From: Nocardioides immobilis | GTDB lineage: Bacteria; Actinomycetota; Actinomycetes; Propionibacteriales; Nocardioidaceae | Length of the DNA: 64,000 bases | Direction of reading: 5' to 3' | Assembly (NCBI RefSeq): GCF_003515065.1 | Contig: NZ_QXGH01000035.1 | Coordinates: 1-64,000, forward strand | Part shown: positions 17,181-25,591 of the stretch, piece by piece | Position numbering within the stretch: the first letter of the stretch is position 1 | Layout of the letters: every line of letters begins with the position of its first letter | The notes under the pieces: generated by a model | What the model was told of the DNA's origin: nothing | Seen by the model: the letters and a program-made list of their open reading frames with translations, nothing else | Databases searched by the model: none | Position numbers and translations under genes: made by a program

Positions 17181-17930
17181 CTACGGGTTCGCGCCCAGCA
17201 CGTCAGCCTGCGGGGACGAGGATCGGCTGCTCGGTCGGGCCAGGCCCACGGTGGCCGGGGCGGGGTCGAAGGCCCGCAGCGTCCTCACCAGGGCGGCGAG
17301 CATCAGTCCGCCGTAGAGGATCCCGCCGACCACGTCGGTGAACCAGTGCTGGTTGAGGCGAGTGCGGAAGTAGCCCTCGGCCAACCCGAGGAGGAGCGGG
17401 ATGACGTAGAGCCATCGCGTGGTCCGGCGCGAGAGCCCGGCGTAGTACGACGCCAGGACGACGGCCGCGCCCGAGATGATCATGATCCGGGCGCAGCCCC
17501 CTGACGGGAAGGCGCCGATCTGGGTGCCGATGAGGCTCACCACGTCCCGGTCGCGGTCGACGATCGCGGCGATCGTGAGCTGGCAGAGCCGGGCGATCCA
17601 CCAGGCGACCGGGAAGAGGAAGAGCGGCATCCACCACCGCCAGCCCTGGAGCGCGAACCAGATCGCGAGCCCCACCGCCAGCGCGGCGCCGAGGTACTGG
17701 GTCTGCGCGACGTTGCCCATCTGGGTGAGGGTCTCGAGGACGTCGGTCCACTGGGTGTTGCCGGCCTCGTCGACGCGACCGAAGACGGGCTCGTCGACGG
17801 GGTCCTGCAGGGCCTTGGCGACGAAGCCGAGCGCGATCGCGATGGCGTTCGCGATCGCGACGGTGACGGCGCCCGTCGTGAATCCGGCACCCCACCGCAA
17901 CCCGTCGAACTGGTGCGACCTGCCCCCCAT
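17181..17930 (-). CDS. PAP2-like membrane phosphatase with altered active site
   Basis: A 249-residue protein with about six membrane helices. It keeps the third PAP2 motif (YFRTRLNQHWFTDVVGG, with conserved Arg, His and Asp). The second motif, normally PSGH, reads AFPSGGCARI, so the histidine that donates a proton is replaced by glycine. Family members dephosphorylate lipid phosphates at the membrane surface. Activity here may be reduced or changed. ATG at 17930. Confidence 0.75.
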   Translation of the reverse strand: MGGRSHQFDGLRWGAGFTTGAVTVAIANAIAIALGFVAKALQDPVDEPVFGRVDEAGNTQWTDVLETLTQMGNVAQTQYLGAALAVGLAIWFALQGWRWWMPLFLFPVAWWIARLCQLTIAAIVDRDRDVVSLIGTQIGAFPSGGCARIMIISGAAVVLASYYAGLSRRTTRWLYVIPLLLGLAEGYFRTRLNQHWFTDVVGGILYGGLMLAALVRTLRAFDPAPATVGLARPSSRSSSPQADVLGANP

Positions 17931-17956
17931 GCGGTGAGTGTAGGGGCGCGAACGGG

Positions 17957-18850
17957 TCAGGCGAGGTCGATTGCGACGTCCGACAGCACGGGCGATCCGC
18001 CTCGCTCACCGCCGGCGATCGAGGCCGAGGCGAGGATCCGGTCGCCCTCGCGCCAGCCGAGGACGCGGATCGTCTCGCCCGGGAACACGACACCGGTGAA
18101 CCGGCCGCCGAAGCCACGGACGAGGGTCGCGTCGCCGCCGAGCAGTCCGTCGGTGAGCTCGCGCAGCACGATGCCGTAGGAGCACAAGCCGTGCAGGATC
18201 GGCGCGGGGAAGCCCGCCGTCTTGGCGAAGTCCGGATCGGCGTGCAGCGGGTTGCGGTCGCCGCAGAGCCGGTAGAGCAGGGCCTGCTGCGGCGTGACGT
18301 CGTACGACGACTCGTGGTCCGCCGCGCGCTCCGGAACGGCTACCGGCGCGGACGACCCGCGGTCTCCGCCCCAGCCGCCCTCACCCCGGACGAAGATCGA
18401 CGACGTCGTCCGCCACAGCTCTTCACCCGACGCTCCGTTCTCAGTGCGGGCAACGACGACACTCTCCTGCCAGATGACGGCCGCCTTGCCCTTGTCCCAG
18501 ATGTCGGTGAGCGTCGTCGAGACGGTCGCGGAGCCGGACGTCGGGATCGGGCCGGACACCGAGATCGACTGCGACCCGTGGACCACCTGGGCCAGGTTGA
18601 TGTCGCACCCGGGCAGGTCGAGGGGCGGCGGGTCGGTCTCGTGGAACGTGGGGACGACCACGCCGAACGACGGCAGCACCTGGAGCGCCGGGCCGTCGAG
18701 CGTGTACCGGAGCGCGGCGGGGGAGACGTTGTCGCCCTTGCGCGAGCCCGCGCCGATGCCGAGGTGGTAGAGGAGCACGTCGCTCTCGGTCCACGAGAAC
18801 TCACGGGAGCCGAGGTCGGCGCCGATCGCGACGGACGGGTCGATGGGCAT
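17957..18850 (-). CDS. hsd4B: MaoC-type 2-enoyl-CoA hydratase of steroid catabolism
   Basis: A 297-residue double hot-dog hydratase. The C-terminal half holds the hydratase-2 motif: LLYRLCGDRNPLHADPDF with the catalytic Asp and His, followed by FPAPILHGLCSYG. The start codon overlaps the kstD stop by one base (TGATG), so the two are one transcript. The same pair is adjacent in Mycobacterium (Rv3537-Rv3538) and Rhodococcus. The hydratase is thought to act on enoyl-CoA intermediates of sterol side-chain or ring breakdown; its exact substrate is inferred. Confidence 0.8.
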   Translation of the reverse strand: MPIDPSVAIGADLGSREFSWTESDVLLYHLGIGAGSRKGDNVSPAALRYTLDGPALQVLPSFGVVVPTFHETDPPPLDLPGCDINLAQVVHGSQSISVSGPIPTSGSATVSTTLTDIWDKGKAAVIWQESVVVARTENGASGEELWRTTSSIFVRGEGGWGGDRGSSAPVAVPERAADHESSYDVTPQQALLYRLCGDRNPLHADPDFAKTAGFPAPILHGLCSYGIVLRELTDGLLGGDATLVRGFGGRFTGVVFPGETIRVLGWREGDRILASASIAGGERGGSPVLSDVAIDLA

Positions 18851-20550
18851 CAGGCACTCCCGGTCGTTGAGCTTGTCGAAACCAGGTCTTCGACGGCAAG
18901 GTAGCCGAACACCAGGGCCGGTCCGATCGTGGCCCCGGGGCCGGCGTACGTGTGGCCCATGACGGCCGACGACGCGTTGCCCGCGGCGTACAGACCGGGG
19001 ATCACCGAGCCGTCGTGCCGCAGCACCCGCGCCCGCTCGTCGGTGACGAGACCACCCTTGGTGCCGAGGTCGCCCGGGACGATCTTCACGGCGTAGAACG
19101 GCGCGTGGTCGATGGCGTGCAGCGACGGGTTCGGCTTCACGGTCGGGTCCGAGTAGTACTTGTCGTACGCCGACTCGCCGCGGTGGAAGTCCTCGTCGAC
19201 ACCGGCTTCGGCGAACCCGTTGAAGCGCTCGACCGTCGCCGTGAGGGTGTCGACCGGTACGTCGATCGCCTCGGCCAGCTCCGCGATGGTCGACGCCTTG
19301 CGCACGACGCCCTCCTTGAGCCAGCGCCCCGGGAACGGCTGCCGCGGGCCGAGGCCGGCGAACAGGTAGCGGTTGCGGTAGCGCTGGTCGATGATCATCC
19401 AGCTCGGGACGTGGCCGACGCCGGTGGCCTCGCCCTCGTAGATCGCGTGGGTCGCCTCGACGTACGGCAGCGCCTCGTTCATGAACCGCTGGCCGGCCTG
19501 GTTGACGATGATCGAGCCCGGCAGGTTGCGCTCGGCCAGGCAGAACCACGGCCGACCCGGCAGCGGGATCGTCGGACCCCACCAGGCGTCGTCCATCAGG
19601 TCGATCTCGGCGCCGGCCGCAATGCCGGCGAGGATGCCGCCGCCGGTGTTGAACTCCGACCCGGTCGTCCAGTCGACCGAGGTCGGCTGGGGCTGGTACT
19701 TCTCGCGCATCTCGAGGTTGCGCTCGAACCCACCCGAGCCGATGACCACGCCCTTCCGTGCGCGGACCACCTGCTCCTCGCCGTCCCGCGACACCCGGAC
19801 GCCCACCACGCGGCCGTCCTCGAGGACCAGGTCCTTGAGCTCGGTCTCGTAGTGCACGGGCACGCCGGCGTCGATCAGGCCCTTGCGCAGGCCGATCGAG
19901 ATCGCGTTGCCCATGGCGTACATCCGGCGTCGGAGCAGGATCGACCACAGCCGCCGGACCATCACCAGGAGCATCGTGATCGGGCCCTTGATGGTGCGCA
20001 TGCCGAGGCTGATCTTGCGGTAGTCGGCCTGCGTGACGATCAGGTTCGCCGGCGCCTTCGTGTACGGCGGGTGCAGCCGGTCGAGCTCGTCGCCGAGGAA
20101 CCGGGCGTCCAGGGGCACCGGCTCGACGGTCCGCCCGCGGGCCCGGCCTCCTGGCGCCTCGGGGTGGTAGTCGGCGTACTCCGGGACCCAGCGGAACCGC
20201 ACCGGTGTGTTGGCCTTGATGAAGTCCATCACCTCGGGCCCGCGGTCGAGGAAGGTGTCGCGCTTCTGCTTCGGCACGGCGTCCCCCACGATGCTGTCGA
20301 GGTACAGCTTGGTCTGCTCGAGATCGTCCTCGGAGACTTGACCCGCGTCCCTGAGGGCGTCGTTCCCCGGGATCCAGACCCCGCCGCCGCTGCGCGCCGT
20401 CGAGCCGCCGAAGTAGGCGCTCTTCTCCACCAGGATCGTGTCGAGGCCGCGGCGGCCGGCTGCCAGGGCAGCGCTCATCCCCGCGCCGCCGGCACCGACT
20501 ACGACCACATCAACCTCGGCGGGCAAGCTGCCCGTCGTACGACCCGTCAT
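18850..20550 (-). CDS. kstD: 3-oxosteroid 1-dehydrogenase
   Basis: A 566-residue FAD-dependent dehydrogenase that introduces the C1-C2 double bond into 3-ketosteroids, leading with 9-alpha-hydroxylation to opening of ring B. The dinucleotide-binding motif VVVGAGGAGMSAALAAGRRG is at residues 17-36. FGGSTARSGGGVWIPGN follows, and the C-terminal FAD segment is near AAGNASSAVMGHTYAGPGAT. FYAVKIVPGDLGTKGG holds a tyrosine in the region of the known catalytic tyrosine. It is divergent from hsaE across a 34-bp space holding a KstR-type operator. Confidence 0.95.
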   Translation of the reverse strand: MTGRTTGSLPAEVDVVVVGAGGAGMSAALAAGRRGLDTILVEKSAYFGGSTARSGGGVWIPGNDALRDAGQVSEDDLEQTKLYLDSIVGDAVPKQKRDTFLDRGPEVMDFIKANTPVRFRWVPEYADYHPEAPGGRARGRTVEPVPLDARFLGDELDRLHPPYTKAPANLIVTQADYRKISLGMRTIKGPITMLLVMVRRLWSILLRRRMYAMGNAISIGLRKGLIDAGVPVHYETELKDLVLEDGRVVGVRVSRDGEEQVVRARKGVVIGSGGFERNLEMREKYQPQPTSVDWTTGSEFNTGGGILAGIAAGAEIDLMDDAWWGPTIPLPGRPWFCLAERNLPGSIIVNQAGQRFMNEALPYVEATHAIYEGEATGVGHVPSWMIIDQRYRNRYLFAGLGPRQPFPGRWLKEGVVRKASTIAELAEAIDVPVDTLTATVERFNGFAEAGVDEDFHRGESAYDKYYSDPTVKPNPSLHAIDHAPFYAVKIVPGDLGTKGGLVTDERARVLRHDGSVIPGLYAAGNASSAVMGHTYAGPGATIGPALVFGYLAVEDLVSTSSTTGSA

Positions 20551-20560
20551 GGCGAGAAAC

Positions 20561-20574
20561 TGTAACAGGTTCTA
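20561..20574. promoter_or_regulatory. KstR-type operator between kstD and hsaE
   Basis: TGTAACAGGTTCTA matches the KstR core TnnAACnnGTTnnA at every fixed position. It ends 10 bp before the hsaE start and begins 10 bp from the kstD start, so one repressor could control both directions. KstR is a TetR-family repressor released by sterol-derived CoA thioesters in mycobacteria; its gene is not in this window. Confidence 0.85.
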
Positions 20575-20584
20575 GTATTGCCGT

Positions 20585-21391
20585 GTGACCTCCCACGACG
20601 TGATCTCGGCCGCTGTCGAGCGCCTCGCCCGCGCGCAGGAAACGCGGGTCCCGTGTGCGCCGGTGCGGGACCTTATCGGCACCGACGACCTGGCCGCCGC
20701 CTACGCGGTCCAGCAGGGCCTCGTGCAGGCCAGGCTGGCCACGGGCGTGACCGTCGTCGGCCGCAAGATCGGCGCCACGTCGGAGGCCGTCCAGCGTCAG
20801 CTCGGGGTGGACCAGCCCGACTTCGGCTACCTGCTGAGCGACATGGACGTCAGCGACGGTGTTGACGGCGACCCGATCTCGATGCGCACCCTGCTGCAGC
20901 CGCGGGTCGAGGCCGAGGTCGCATTCGTTCTCGCGAGCGACATCGATCCGGACGACGAGGCCGACATCTCCCTGGAGGCGGTACGGGCCGCGGTGGACGT
21001 CGCGCTCCCTGCCCTCGAGATCGTCGACTCCCGGATCGCCGACTGGAAGATCGGGTTCACCGACACCGTCGCCGACAACGCGTCGAGTGGTCTGTACGTC
21101 GTCGGCCGCGAGGGACGCAAGCTCGACGACTTCGAGCCGCGTGACGTCACCATGTCGCTCACCATCAACGACGAGGAGCGGTCGGCCGGCACCGGCGCCG
21201 CCTGCCTCGGTGACCCGCTCGAGGCGCTGCGCTGGCTTGCCGTCCAGGCGTGGCGCTTCGGAGACCCGCTGCGCGCGGGCCACCTGATCCTGTCCGGGGC
21301 CCTGGGCCCGTTCGTGCCGTTCGCCCCGGGTGACCGGGTGGCGGCGTTGATCAGCGGTTTCGAACCGCTGGTCGTGGAGTTCGAGGAGTGA
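20585..21391 (+). CDS. hsaE: 2-hydroxyhexa-2,4-dienoate hydratase
   Basis: A 268-residue hydratase of the fumarylacetoacetase-like/MhpD family. It adds water to the dienoate released by HsaD, giving 4-hydroxy-2-oxohexanoate. Metal ligands lie in QPRVEAEVAFVL (about residues 108-120). GRKIGATSEAVQ and GTGAACLGDPLEALRWLA are typical of the family. The start is GTG 20585, 10 bp after the KstR box, implying a short leader. First gene of the hsaE-hsaG-hsaF operon. Confidence 0.93.
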   Translation: MTSHDVISAAVERLARAQETRVPCAPVRDLIGTDDLAAAYAVQQGLVQARLATGVTVVGRKIGATSEAVQRQLGVDQPDFGYLLSDMDVSDGVDGDPISMRTLLQPRVEAEVAFVLASDIDPDDEADISLEAVRAAVDVALPALEIVDSRIADWKIGFTDTVADNASSGLYVVGREGRKLDDFEPRDVTMSLTINDEERSAGTGAACLGDPLEALRWLAVQAWRFGDPLRAGHLILSGALGPFVPFAPGDRVAALISGFEPLVVEFEE

Positions 21392-21396
21392 ACGAC

Positions 21397-22311
21397 ATGA
21401 GCAAGAAGGCAACCGCCGCCATCGTCGGTCCCGGCAACATCGGGACCGACCTGATGTACAAGCTGCTGCGTTCTGGCCAAGAAAACGGAATGATCGAGCC
21501 GCGGTGGATGATCGGCGTCGACCCGGCCAGCGAGGGGCTCAAGCTCGCCGCCGACCAGGGGTTGGTGTCCACGCACGAGGGTGTGGACTGGTTGTTGAAG
21601 CAGGACGAGCTGCCGGACCTGTTGTTCGAGGCGACCTCGGCCTACGTCCACCGTGAGTACGCGCCCCGCTACGCGGAAGCCGGCATCCGGGCGGTCGACC
21701 TGACGCCTGCGTCGGTCGGCCCGGCCGTCATCCCCCCGGTCAACGGCGAGGAACACGTCGCCGCTCCGAACGTCAACATGATCACCTGCGGCGGCCAGGC
21801 GACGATCCCGATGGTCGCCGCGGTCTCCCGGGTGACGGCGGTGTCGTACGCCGAGATCGTCGCATCGGTCTCCAGCGTGAGCGCGGGACCGGGGACGCGG
21901 GCGAACATCGACGAGTTCACCCGCACCACCGCGGCGGGCGTGGAGACGATCGGCGGCGCCGAGCGGGGCAAGGCGATCATCATCCTCAACCCCGCCGAGC
22001 CGCCGATGATCATGCGCGACACGATCTTCTGCGCGGTCGATCCCGACGCGGACACCGATGCGATCGCCGAGTCGATCCACCAGATGGAGGCCTCGGTCCA
22101 GGAGTACGTCCCGGGCTACCGGCTGCTCCAGGAGCCGCAGTTCGACGGGCCCTCCGACTTCACCAAAGGGATGCGCCGGGTCTCGATCTTCGTCGAGGTC
22201 GAGGGCGCGGGCGACTACCTGCCGCCGTACTCCGGGAACCTCGACATCATGACCGCCGCCGCGACCCAGGTGGGTCAGCACATCGCGCGCAACCTGCTGG
22301 GAGCCAACTGA
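21397..22311 (+). CDS. hsaG: Acylating acetaldehyde/propanal dehydrogenase
   Basis: A 304-residue NAD- and CoA-dependent dehydrogenase that converts the propanal released by the aldolase to propionyl-CoA. The NAD-binding motif AAIVGPGNIGTDL is at residues 7-19. The catalytic cysteine is Cys131 in NMITCGGQATIP. In the family this enzyme forms a channelling complex with the aldolase encoded next. ATG 21397 is chosen over GTG 21388 because GAGGAG at 21383-21388 is well placed for it. Confidence 0.93.
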   Translation: MSKKATAAIVGPGNIGTDLMYKLLRSGQENGMIEPRWMIGVDPASEGLKLAADQGLVSTHEGVDWLLKQDELPDLLFEATSAYVHREYAPRYAEAGIRAVDLTPASVGPAVIPPVNGEEHVAAPNVNMITCGGQATIPMVAAVSRVTAVSYAEIVASVSSVSAGPGTRANIDEFTRTTAAGVETIGGAERGKAIIILNPAEPPMIMRDTIFCAVDPDADTDAIAESIHQMEASVQEYVPGYRLLQEPQFDGPSDFTKGMRRVSIFVEVEGAGDYLPPYSGNLDIMTAAATQVGQHIARNLLGAN

Positions 22312-22312
22312 C

Positions 22313-23452
22313 ATGACAGATCTCGACAAGCTCGATCAGCGGGACCACCTCGAGCGGACCTGGTCCGGGATCCACGGCGACGAGCCCTTCGGCAAGCTCG
22401 ACCTCCGGCTGACAGACACCTGCCTCCGTGACGGGTCGCACCACAAGCGCCACCAGTTCACGGCGCAGGAGGTGCACGACATCGTCGAGGCCCTCGACGA
22501 GTCCGGGATCCCGGTGATCGAGGTGACCCACGGCGACGGGTTGGGCGGGTCCAGCTTCAACTACGGGTTCTCCAGGACCCCGGAGCAGGAGCTGATCAAG
22601 ATCGCGGCCGAGACCGCGAAGCGCGCCAAGATCGCGTTCCTGATGCTGCCGGGTGTCGGCACCAAGGACGACATCCGCGCCGCTCAGGACAACGGCGGGC
22701 AGATCTGCCGGATCGCGACCCACTGCACCGAGGCGGACGTGTCGATCCAGCACTTCGGGCTGGCCCGCGAGCTGGGCCTGGAGACCGTCGGGTTCCTGAT
22801 GATGAGCCACACCCAGCCCCCCGAGGTGCTCGCGAAGCAGGCGCGGGTCATGGTCGACGCCGGCTGTCAGTGCGTCTACGTGGTGGACTCCGCGGGTGCG
22901 TTGATCATGGAGCAGACCGCCGACCGGGTCTCCGCGGTCGTGGCCGAGATCGGCGGCCAGGCCGATGTCGGGTTCCACGGCCACGAGAACCTCGGCCTCG
23001 GCGTCGCGAACACCGTGATCGCCGCCCGCGCCGGTGCCACCCAGATCGACGGGTCGGTGCGCCGGTTCGGTGCCGGTGCCGGGAACACGCCGCTGGAGGC
23101 GTTCATCGGGGTCGCCGACAAGCTCGGCTGGACCACCGGGGTCGACTTCCTCAAGATCGTCGACGCCTCCGAGGACGTCATCAAACCCGCGATGCCCGAG
23201 GAGTGCCAGCTGGACCGGATGACCCTGATGATGGGCTACGCCGGGGTCTACTCCAGCTTCCTCAAGCACGCCGGCAACGCCGCCGAACGCTACGGCGTCT
23301 CCGGCGCCCAGATCCTCCTCGAGGCCGGCAACCGCAACCTCATCGGCGGCCAGGAGGACCAGCTCATCGACATCGCCCTGATGTTGAAGGCCAAGGGTCT
23401 CGAGACGGTCGCCAGCGCGACCTCCTCGACCAACGAAGCAGTGAATGCGTGA
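22313..23452 (+). CDS. hsaF: 4-hydroxy-2-oxovalerate/oxohexanoate aldolase
   Basis: A 379-residue class II aldolase that splits 4-hydroxy-2-oxohexanoate into pyruvate and propanal. The divalent-metal and catalytic segment LRLTDTCLRDGSHHKRHQFT is near residues 31-50, and the metal histidines are in GFHGHENLGLGVANT. It has about 30 residues before the conserved TIM barrel, longer than many homologues. It begins one base after hsaG. The aldehyde is expected to pass directly to HsaG. Confidence 0.94.
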   Translation: MTDLDKLDQRDHLERTWSGIHGDEPFGKLDLRLTDTCLRDGSHHKRHQFTAQEVHDIVEALDESGIPVIEVTHGDGLGGSSFNYGFSRTPEQELIKIAAETAKRAKIAFLMLPGVGTKDDIRAAQDNGGQICRIATHCTEADVSIQHFGLARELGLETVGFLMMSHTQPPEVLAKQARVMVDAGCQCVYVVDSAGALIMEQTADRVSAVVAEIGGQADVGFHGHENLGLGVANTVIAARAGATQIDGSVRRFGAGAGNTPLEAFIGVADKLGWTTGVDFLKIVDASEDVIKPAMPEECQLDRMTLMMGYAGVYSSFLKHAGNAAERYGVSGAQILLEAGNRNLIGGQEDQLIDIALMLKAKGLETVASATSSTNEAVNA

Positions 23453-23459
23453 CGAAAAG

Positions 23460-23473
23460 TAGAACGTGTTCTA
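23460..23473. promoter_or_regulatory. KstR-type operator upstream of hsaA
   Basis: TAGAACGTGTTCTA fits TnnAACnnGTTnnA and is a perfect palindrome. It lies between the hsaF stop and the hsaA start, 37 bp upstream of the latter, and is followed by GTATTGG as at the first box. It marks a second KstR-controlled promoter for hsaADCB. Confidence 0.88.
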
Positions 23474-23510
23474 GTATTGGCTGTACCGAACTTCTGACAG
23501 GAGCTCCCAG

Positions 23511-24692
23511 ATGAATCGAAGCCCCGAGGTCCAGTCCGCCCTCGACGGTGTGCGCGACCTGCTTCCCACGTTCCGCGACCGTGCCGACGAGGGCGAGCGA
23601 CTGCGCGTCGTACCCGAGGCGTCGATCAAGGAGCTCGAGGAGACCGGCTTCTTCCGGCTGCTGCAGCCGAAGCGGTACGGCGGCTTCGAGGCGGACCCGA
23701 TCGACTTCTACACCGCCGTGCGCGACATCGCCTCGGCGGACGGGTCGACCGGCTGGGTGTCGAGCGTGGTCGGCGTCCACCCGTGGCAGGTGGCGCTCTT
23801 CGACGACGAGGCCCAGCAGGCCGTGTGGGGTGACGACCAGAACGTCCGGCTCAGCTCGTCGTACGCCCCGACCGGCAAGGCCGTGCTCACCGAGGGCGGC
23901 TTCAAGCTCTCCGGCAAGTGGAGCTTCTCCTCCGGCTGCGACCACTGCAGCTGGGTGCTGCTCGGCGGCCTGGTGTTCAACGAGGAGGGCCAGGTCGTCG
24001 ACTTCCGCACGTTCATGGTCCCGCGGGAGAAGTACCAGATCGTCGACGTCTGGAACGTCGTCGGCCTCCGCGGCACCGGCTCCAACGACATCGTCGTCGA
24101 GGAGACGTTCATCCCCGAGGCGTTCACGCTGTCGATGGGGGAGACCGGGCAGTGCAAGGGTCCGGGCCAGGCGGTCAACACCAGCGACCTCTACAAGCTC
24201 CCGTTCCACTCGATCTTCACCAGCACCATCGCCACGCCGATCATCGGCATGGCCAAGGGCGCGTACGCCGAGCACGTCGAGATGCAGCAGAAGCGGGTCC
24301 GTGCGGCGTACCTCGGTGAGAAGGCCTCGCTCGACCCGTTCGCCGCGGTGCGCATCGCGCGCTCGTCGTCGGAGATCGACGCGGCCTGGGCGCTGCTCAT
24401 GAACAACCTCCGCGAGGAGCAGGAGCTCGTCGCCCGCGGCGAGCAGATCCCGCTCGAGCTGAGGCTCCGCGTCCGTCGCGACCAGGTGCTCGGCACCGCC
24501 CGCGCCATCGAGGCAATCGACTCCCTCTTCGAGGCGTCCGGCGGTCGCGCGCTCGCCGAGGGCACCTACCTCCAGCGGGCGTGGCGCGACGCGCACGCCG
24601 GCCGCGTGCACGCTGCCAACGACCCCGAGCGGGCACTCCAGATGTACGGCGCCCAGCAGTTCGGGCACAAGGTCGACCCGGGGATGTACTGA
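23511..24692 (+). CDS. hsaA: 3-HSA 4-hydroxylase, oxygenase subunit
   Basis: A 393-residue flavin-dependent monooxygenase with an acyl-CoA-dehydrogenase-like fold. It hydroxylates the phenolic secosteroid 3-HSA to the catechol 3,4-DHSA using reduced flavin from HsaB. Typical segments are PKRYGGFEADPIDFYTAVRD, SGKWSFSSGCDHCSWVLLGG and VGLRGTGSNDIVVE. The ribosome-binding site GGAG precedes ATG 23511. It leads the operon hsaA-hsaD-hsaC-hsaB, the same order as in M. tuberculosis. Confidence 0.94.
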   Translation: MNRSPEVQSALDGVRDLLPTFRDRADEGERLRVVPEASIKELEETGFFRLLQPKRYGGFEADPIDFYTAVRDIASADGSTGWVSSVVGVHPWQVALFDDEAQQAVWGDDQNVRLSSSYAPTGKAVLTEGGFKLSGKWSFSSGCDHCSWVLLGGLVFNEEGQVVDFRTFMVPREKYQIVDVWNVVGLRGTGSNDIVVEETFIPEAFTLSMGETGQCKGPGQAVNTSDLYKLPFHSIFTSTIATPIIGMAKGAYAEHVEMQQKRVRAAYLGEKASLDPFAAVRIARSSSEIDAAWALLMNNLREEQELVARGEQIPLELRLRVRRDQVLGTARAIEAIDSLFEASGGRALAEGTYLQRAWRDAHAGRVHAANDPERALQMYGAQQFGHKVDPGMY

Positions 24693-24697
24693 TCTCC

Positions 24698-25591
24698 GTG
24701 ACTGACTACTCCAAGGAGAGCACGCGCCGTACCGCCCAGGTGAAGACCGAGGCGGCCGGCGAGATCACCCTCAACTACTACGAGGCGGGCGCAGGAGAGG
24801 GGCGCCTGCCACTGGTGATGCTGCACGGCGGCGGGCCCGGCGCGTCCGCCTGGTCGAACTTCGGCAGTGCGCTGCCCGGTTTCGCTACCGAGTACCGCAC
24901 CCTGCTCGTCGACCAGCCCGGCTTCGGCGCCTCCGACAAGCCCCCGGTCGTGGGCAACTACTACCGGTTCTCCGCCGACGCGGTCGTGGCGCTGCTCGAC
25001 GAGCTCGGCCTGGAGAAGGTGCACCTGCTCGGCAACAGCCTCGGCGGCGGTACGGCGATGCGGCTGGCGCTGTCCTACCCGGACCGGGTCGGGCGGCTGA
25101 TCATGATGGGTCCGGGTGGCCTGTCGCTCAACCTGTTCCACGCCGACCCGACCGAGGGCGTGCAGCGGTTGATGGACTTCGGCGCGAACCCGACGAGGGA
25201 GACGCTGCGCGCCTTTATCTCGACGATGGTCGTCAACCAGGACCTGGTCACCGACGAGCTGGTGGAGGAGCGGTTCGCTGACGCGACCGCTCCCGGCGCC
25301 CAGGACGCGATGCGCTCGATGGGCATGTCGTTCTGGAACCCCGAGACCGCCGAGGACGGGATGCTGTGGCGGGAGGCCCACCGGGTCCGCCACCACACCC
25401 TGCTCACGTGGGGTCGCGAGGACCGGGTCAACCCGCTCGACGGCGCCATGGTCGCGCTCAAGCTGATCCCCAAGGCTCAGCTCCACGTGTTCCCGCGGTG
25501 CGGGCACTGGGCGCAGATCGAGGCGGCCGACGAGTTCCGCGAGGTCGCCCTGCAGTTCCTCAACCGCCATGTCGAGAGGACCAAGAAGTGA
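24698..25591 (+). CDS. hsaD: 4,9-DSHA C-C bond hydrolase
   Basis: A 297-residue meta-cleavage-product hydrolase that splits 4,9-DSHA into HIP and 2-hydroxyhexadienoate. The nucleophile is Ser114 in LLGNSLGGGT, with Asp242 in GREDRVNP and His270 in RCGHWAQ completing the triad, close to the positions known for HsaD. The oxyanion segment is MLHGGGPGASAWSN. GTG 24698 is chosen over the upstream in-frame start at 24581, which lies inside hsaA. It overlaps hsaC by 4 bp. Confidence 0.94.
   Translation: MTDYSKESTRRTAQVKTEAAGEITLNYYEAGAGEGRLPLVMLHGGGPGASAWSNFGSALPGFATEYRTLLVDQPGFGASDKPPVVGNYYRFSADAVVALLDELGLEKVHLLGNSLGGGTAMRLALSYPDRVGRLIMMGPGGLSLNLFHADPTEGVQRLMDFGANPTRETLRAFISTMVVNQDLVTDELVEERFADATAPGAQDAMRSMGMSFWNPETAEDGMLWREAHRVRHHTLLTWGREDRVNPLDGAMVALKLIPKAQLHVFPRCGHWAQIEAADEFREVALQFLNRHVERTKK

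Noticed and set aside
17957..19948. A 663-residue minus-strand open frame spanning the hydratase and part of kstD
   Set aside because: Only the part from 18850 down has a recognisable protein; upstream it is the wrong frame of kstD and rich in Arg/Gly/Pro.
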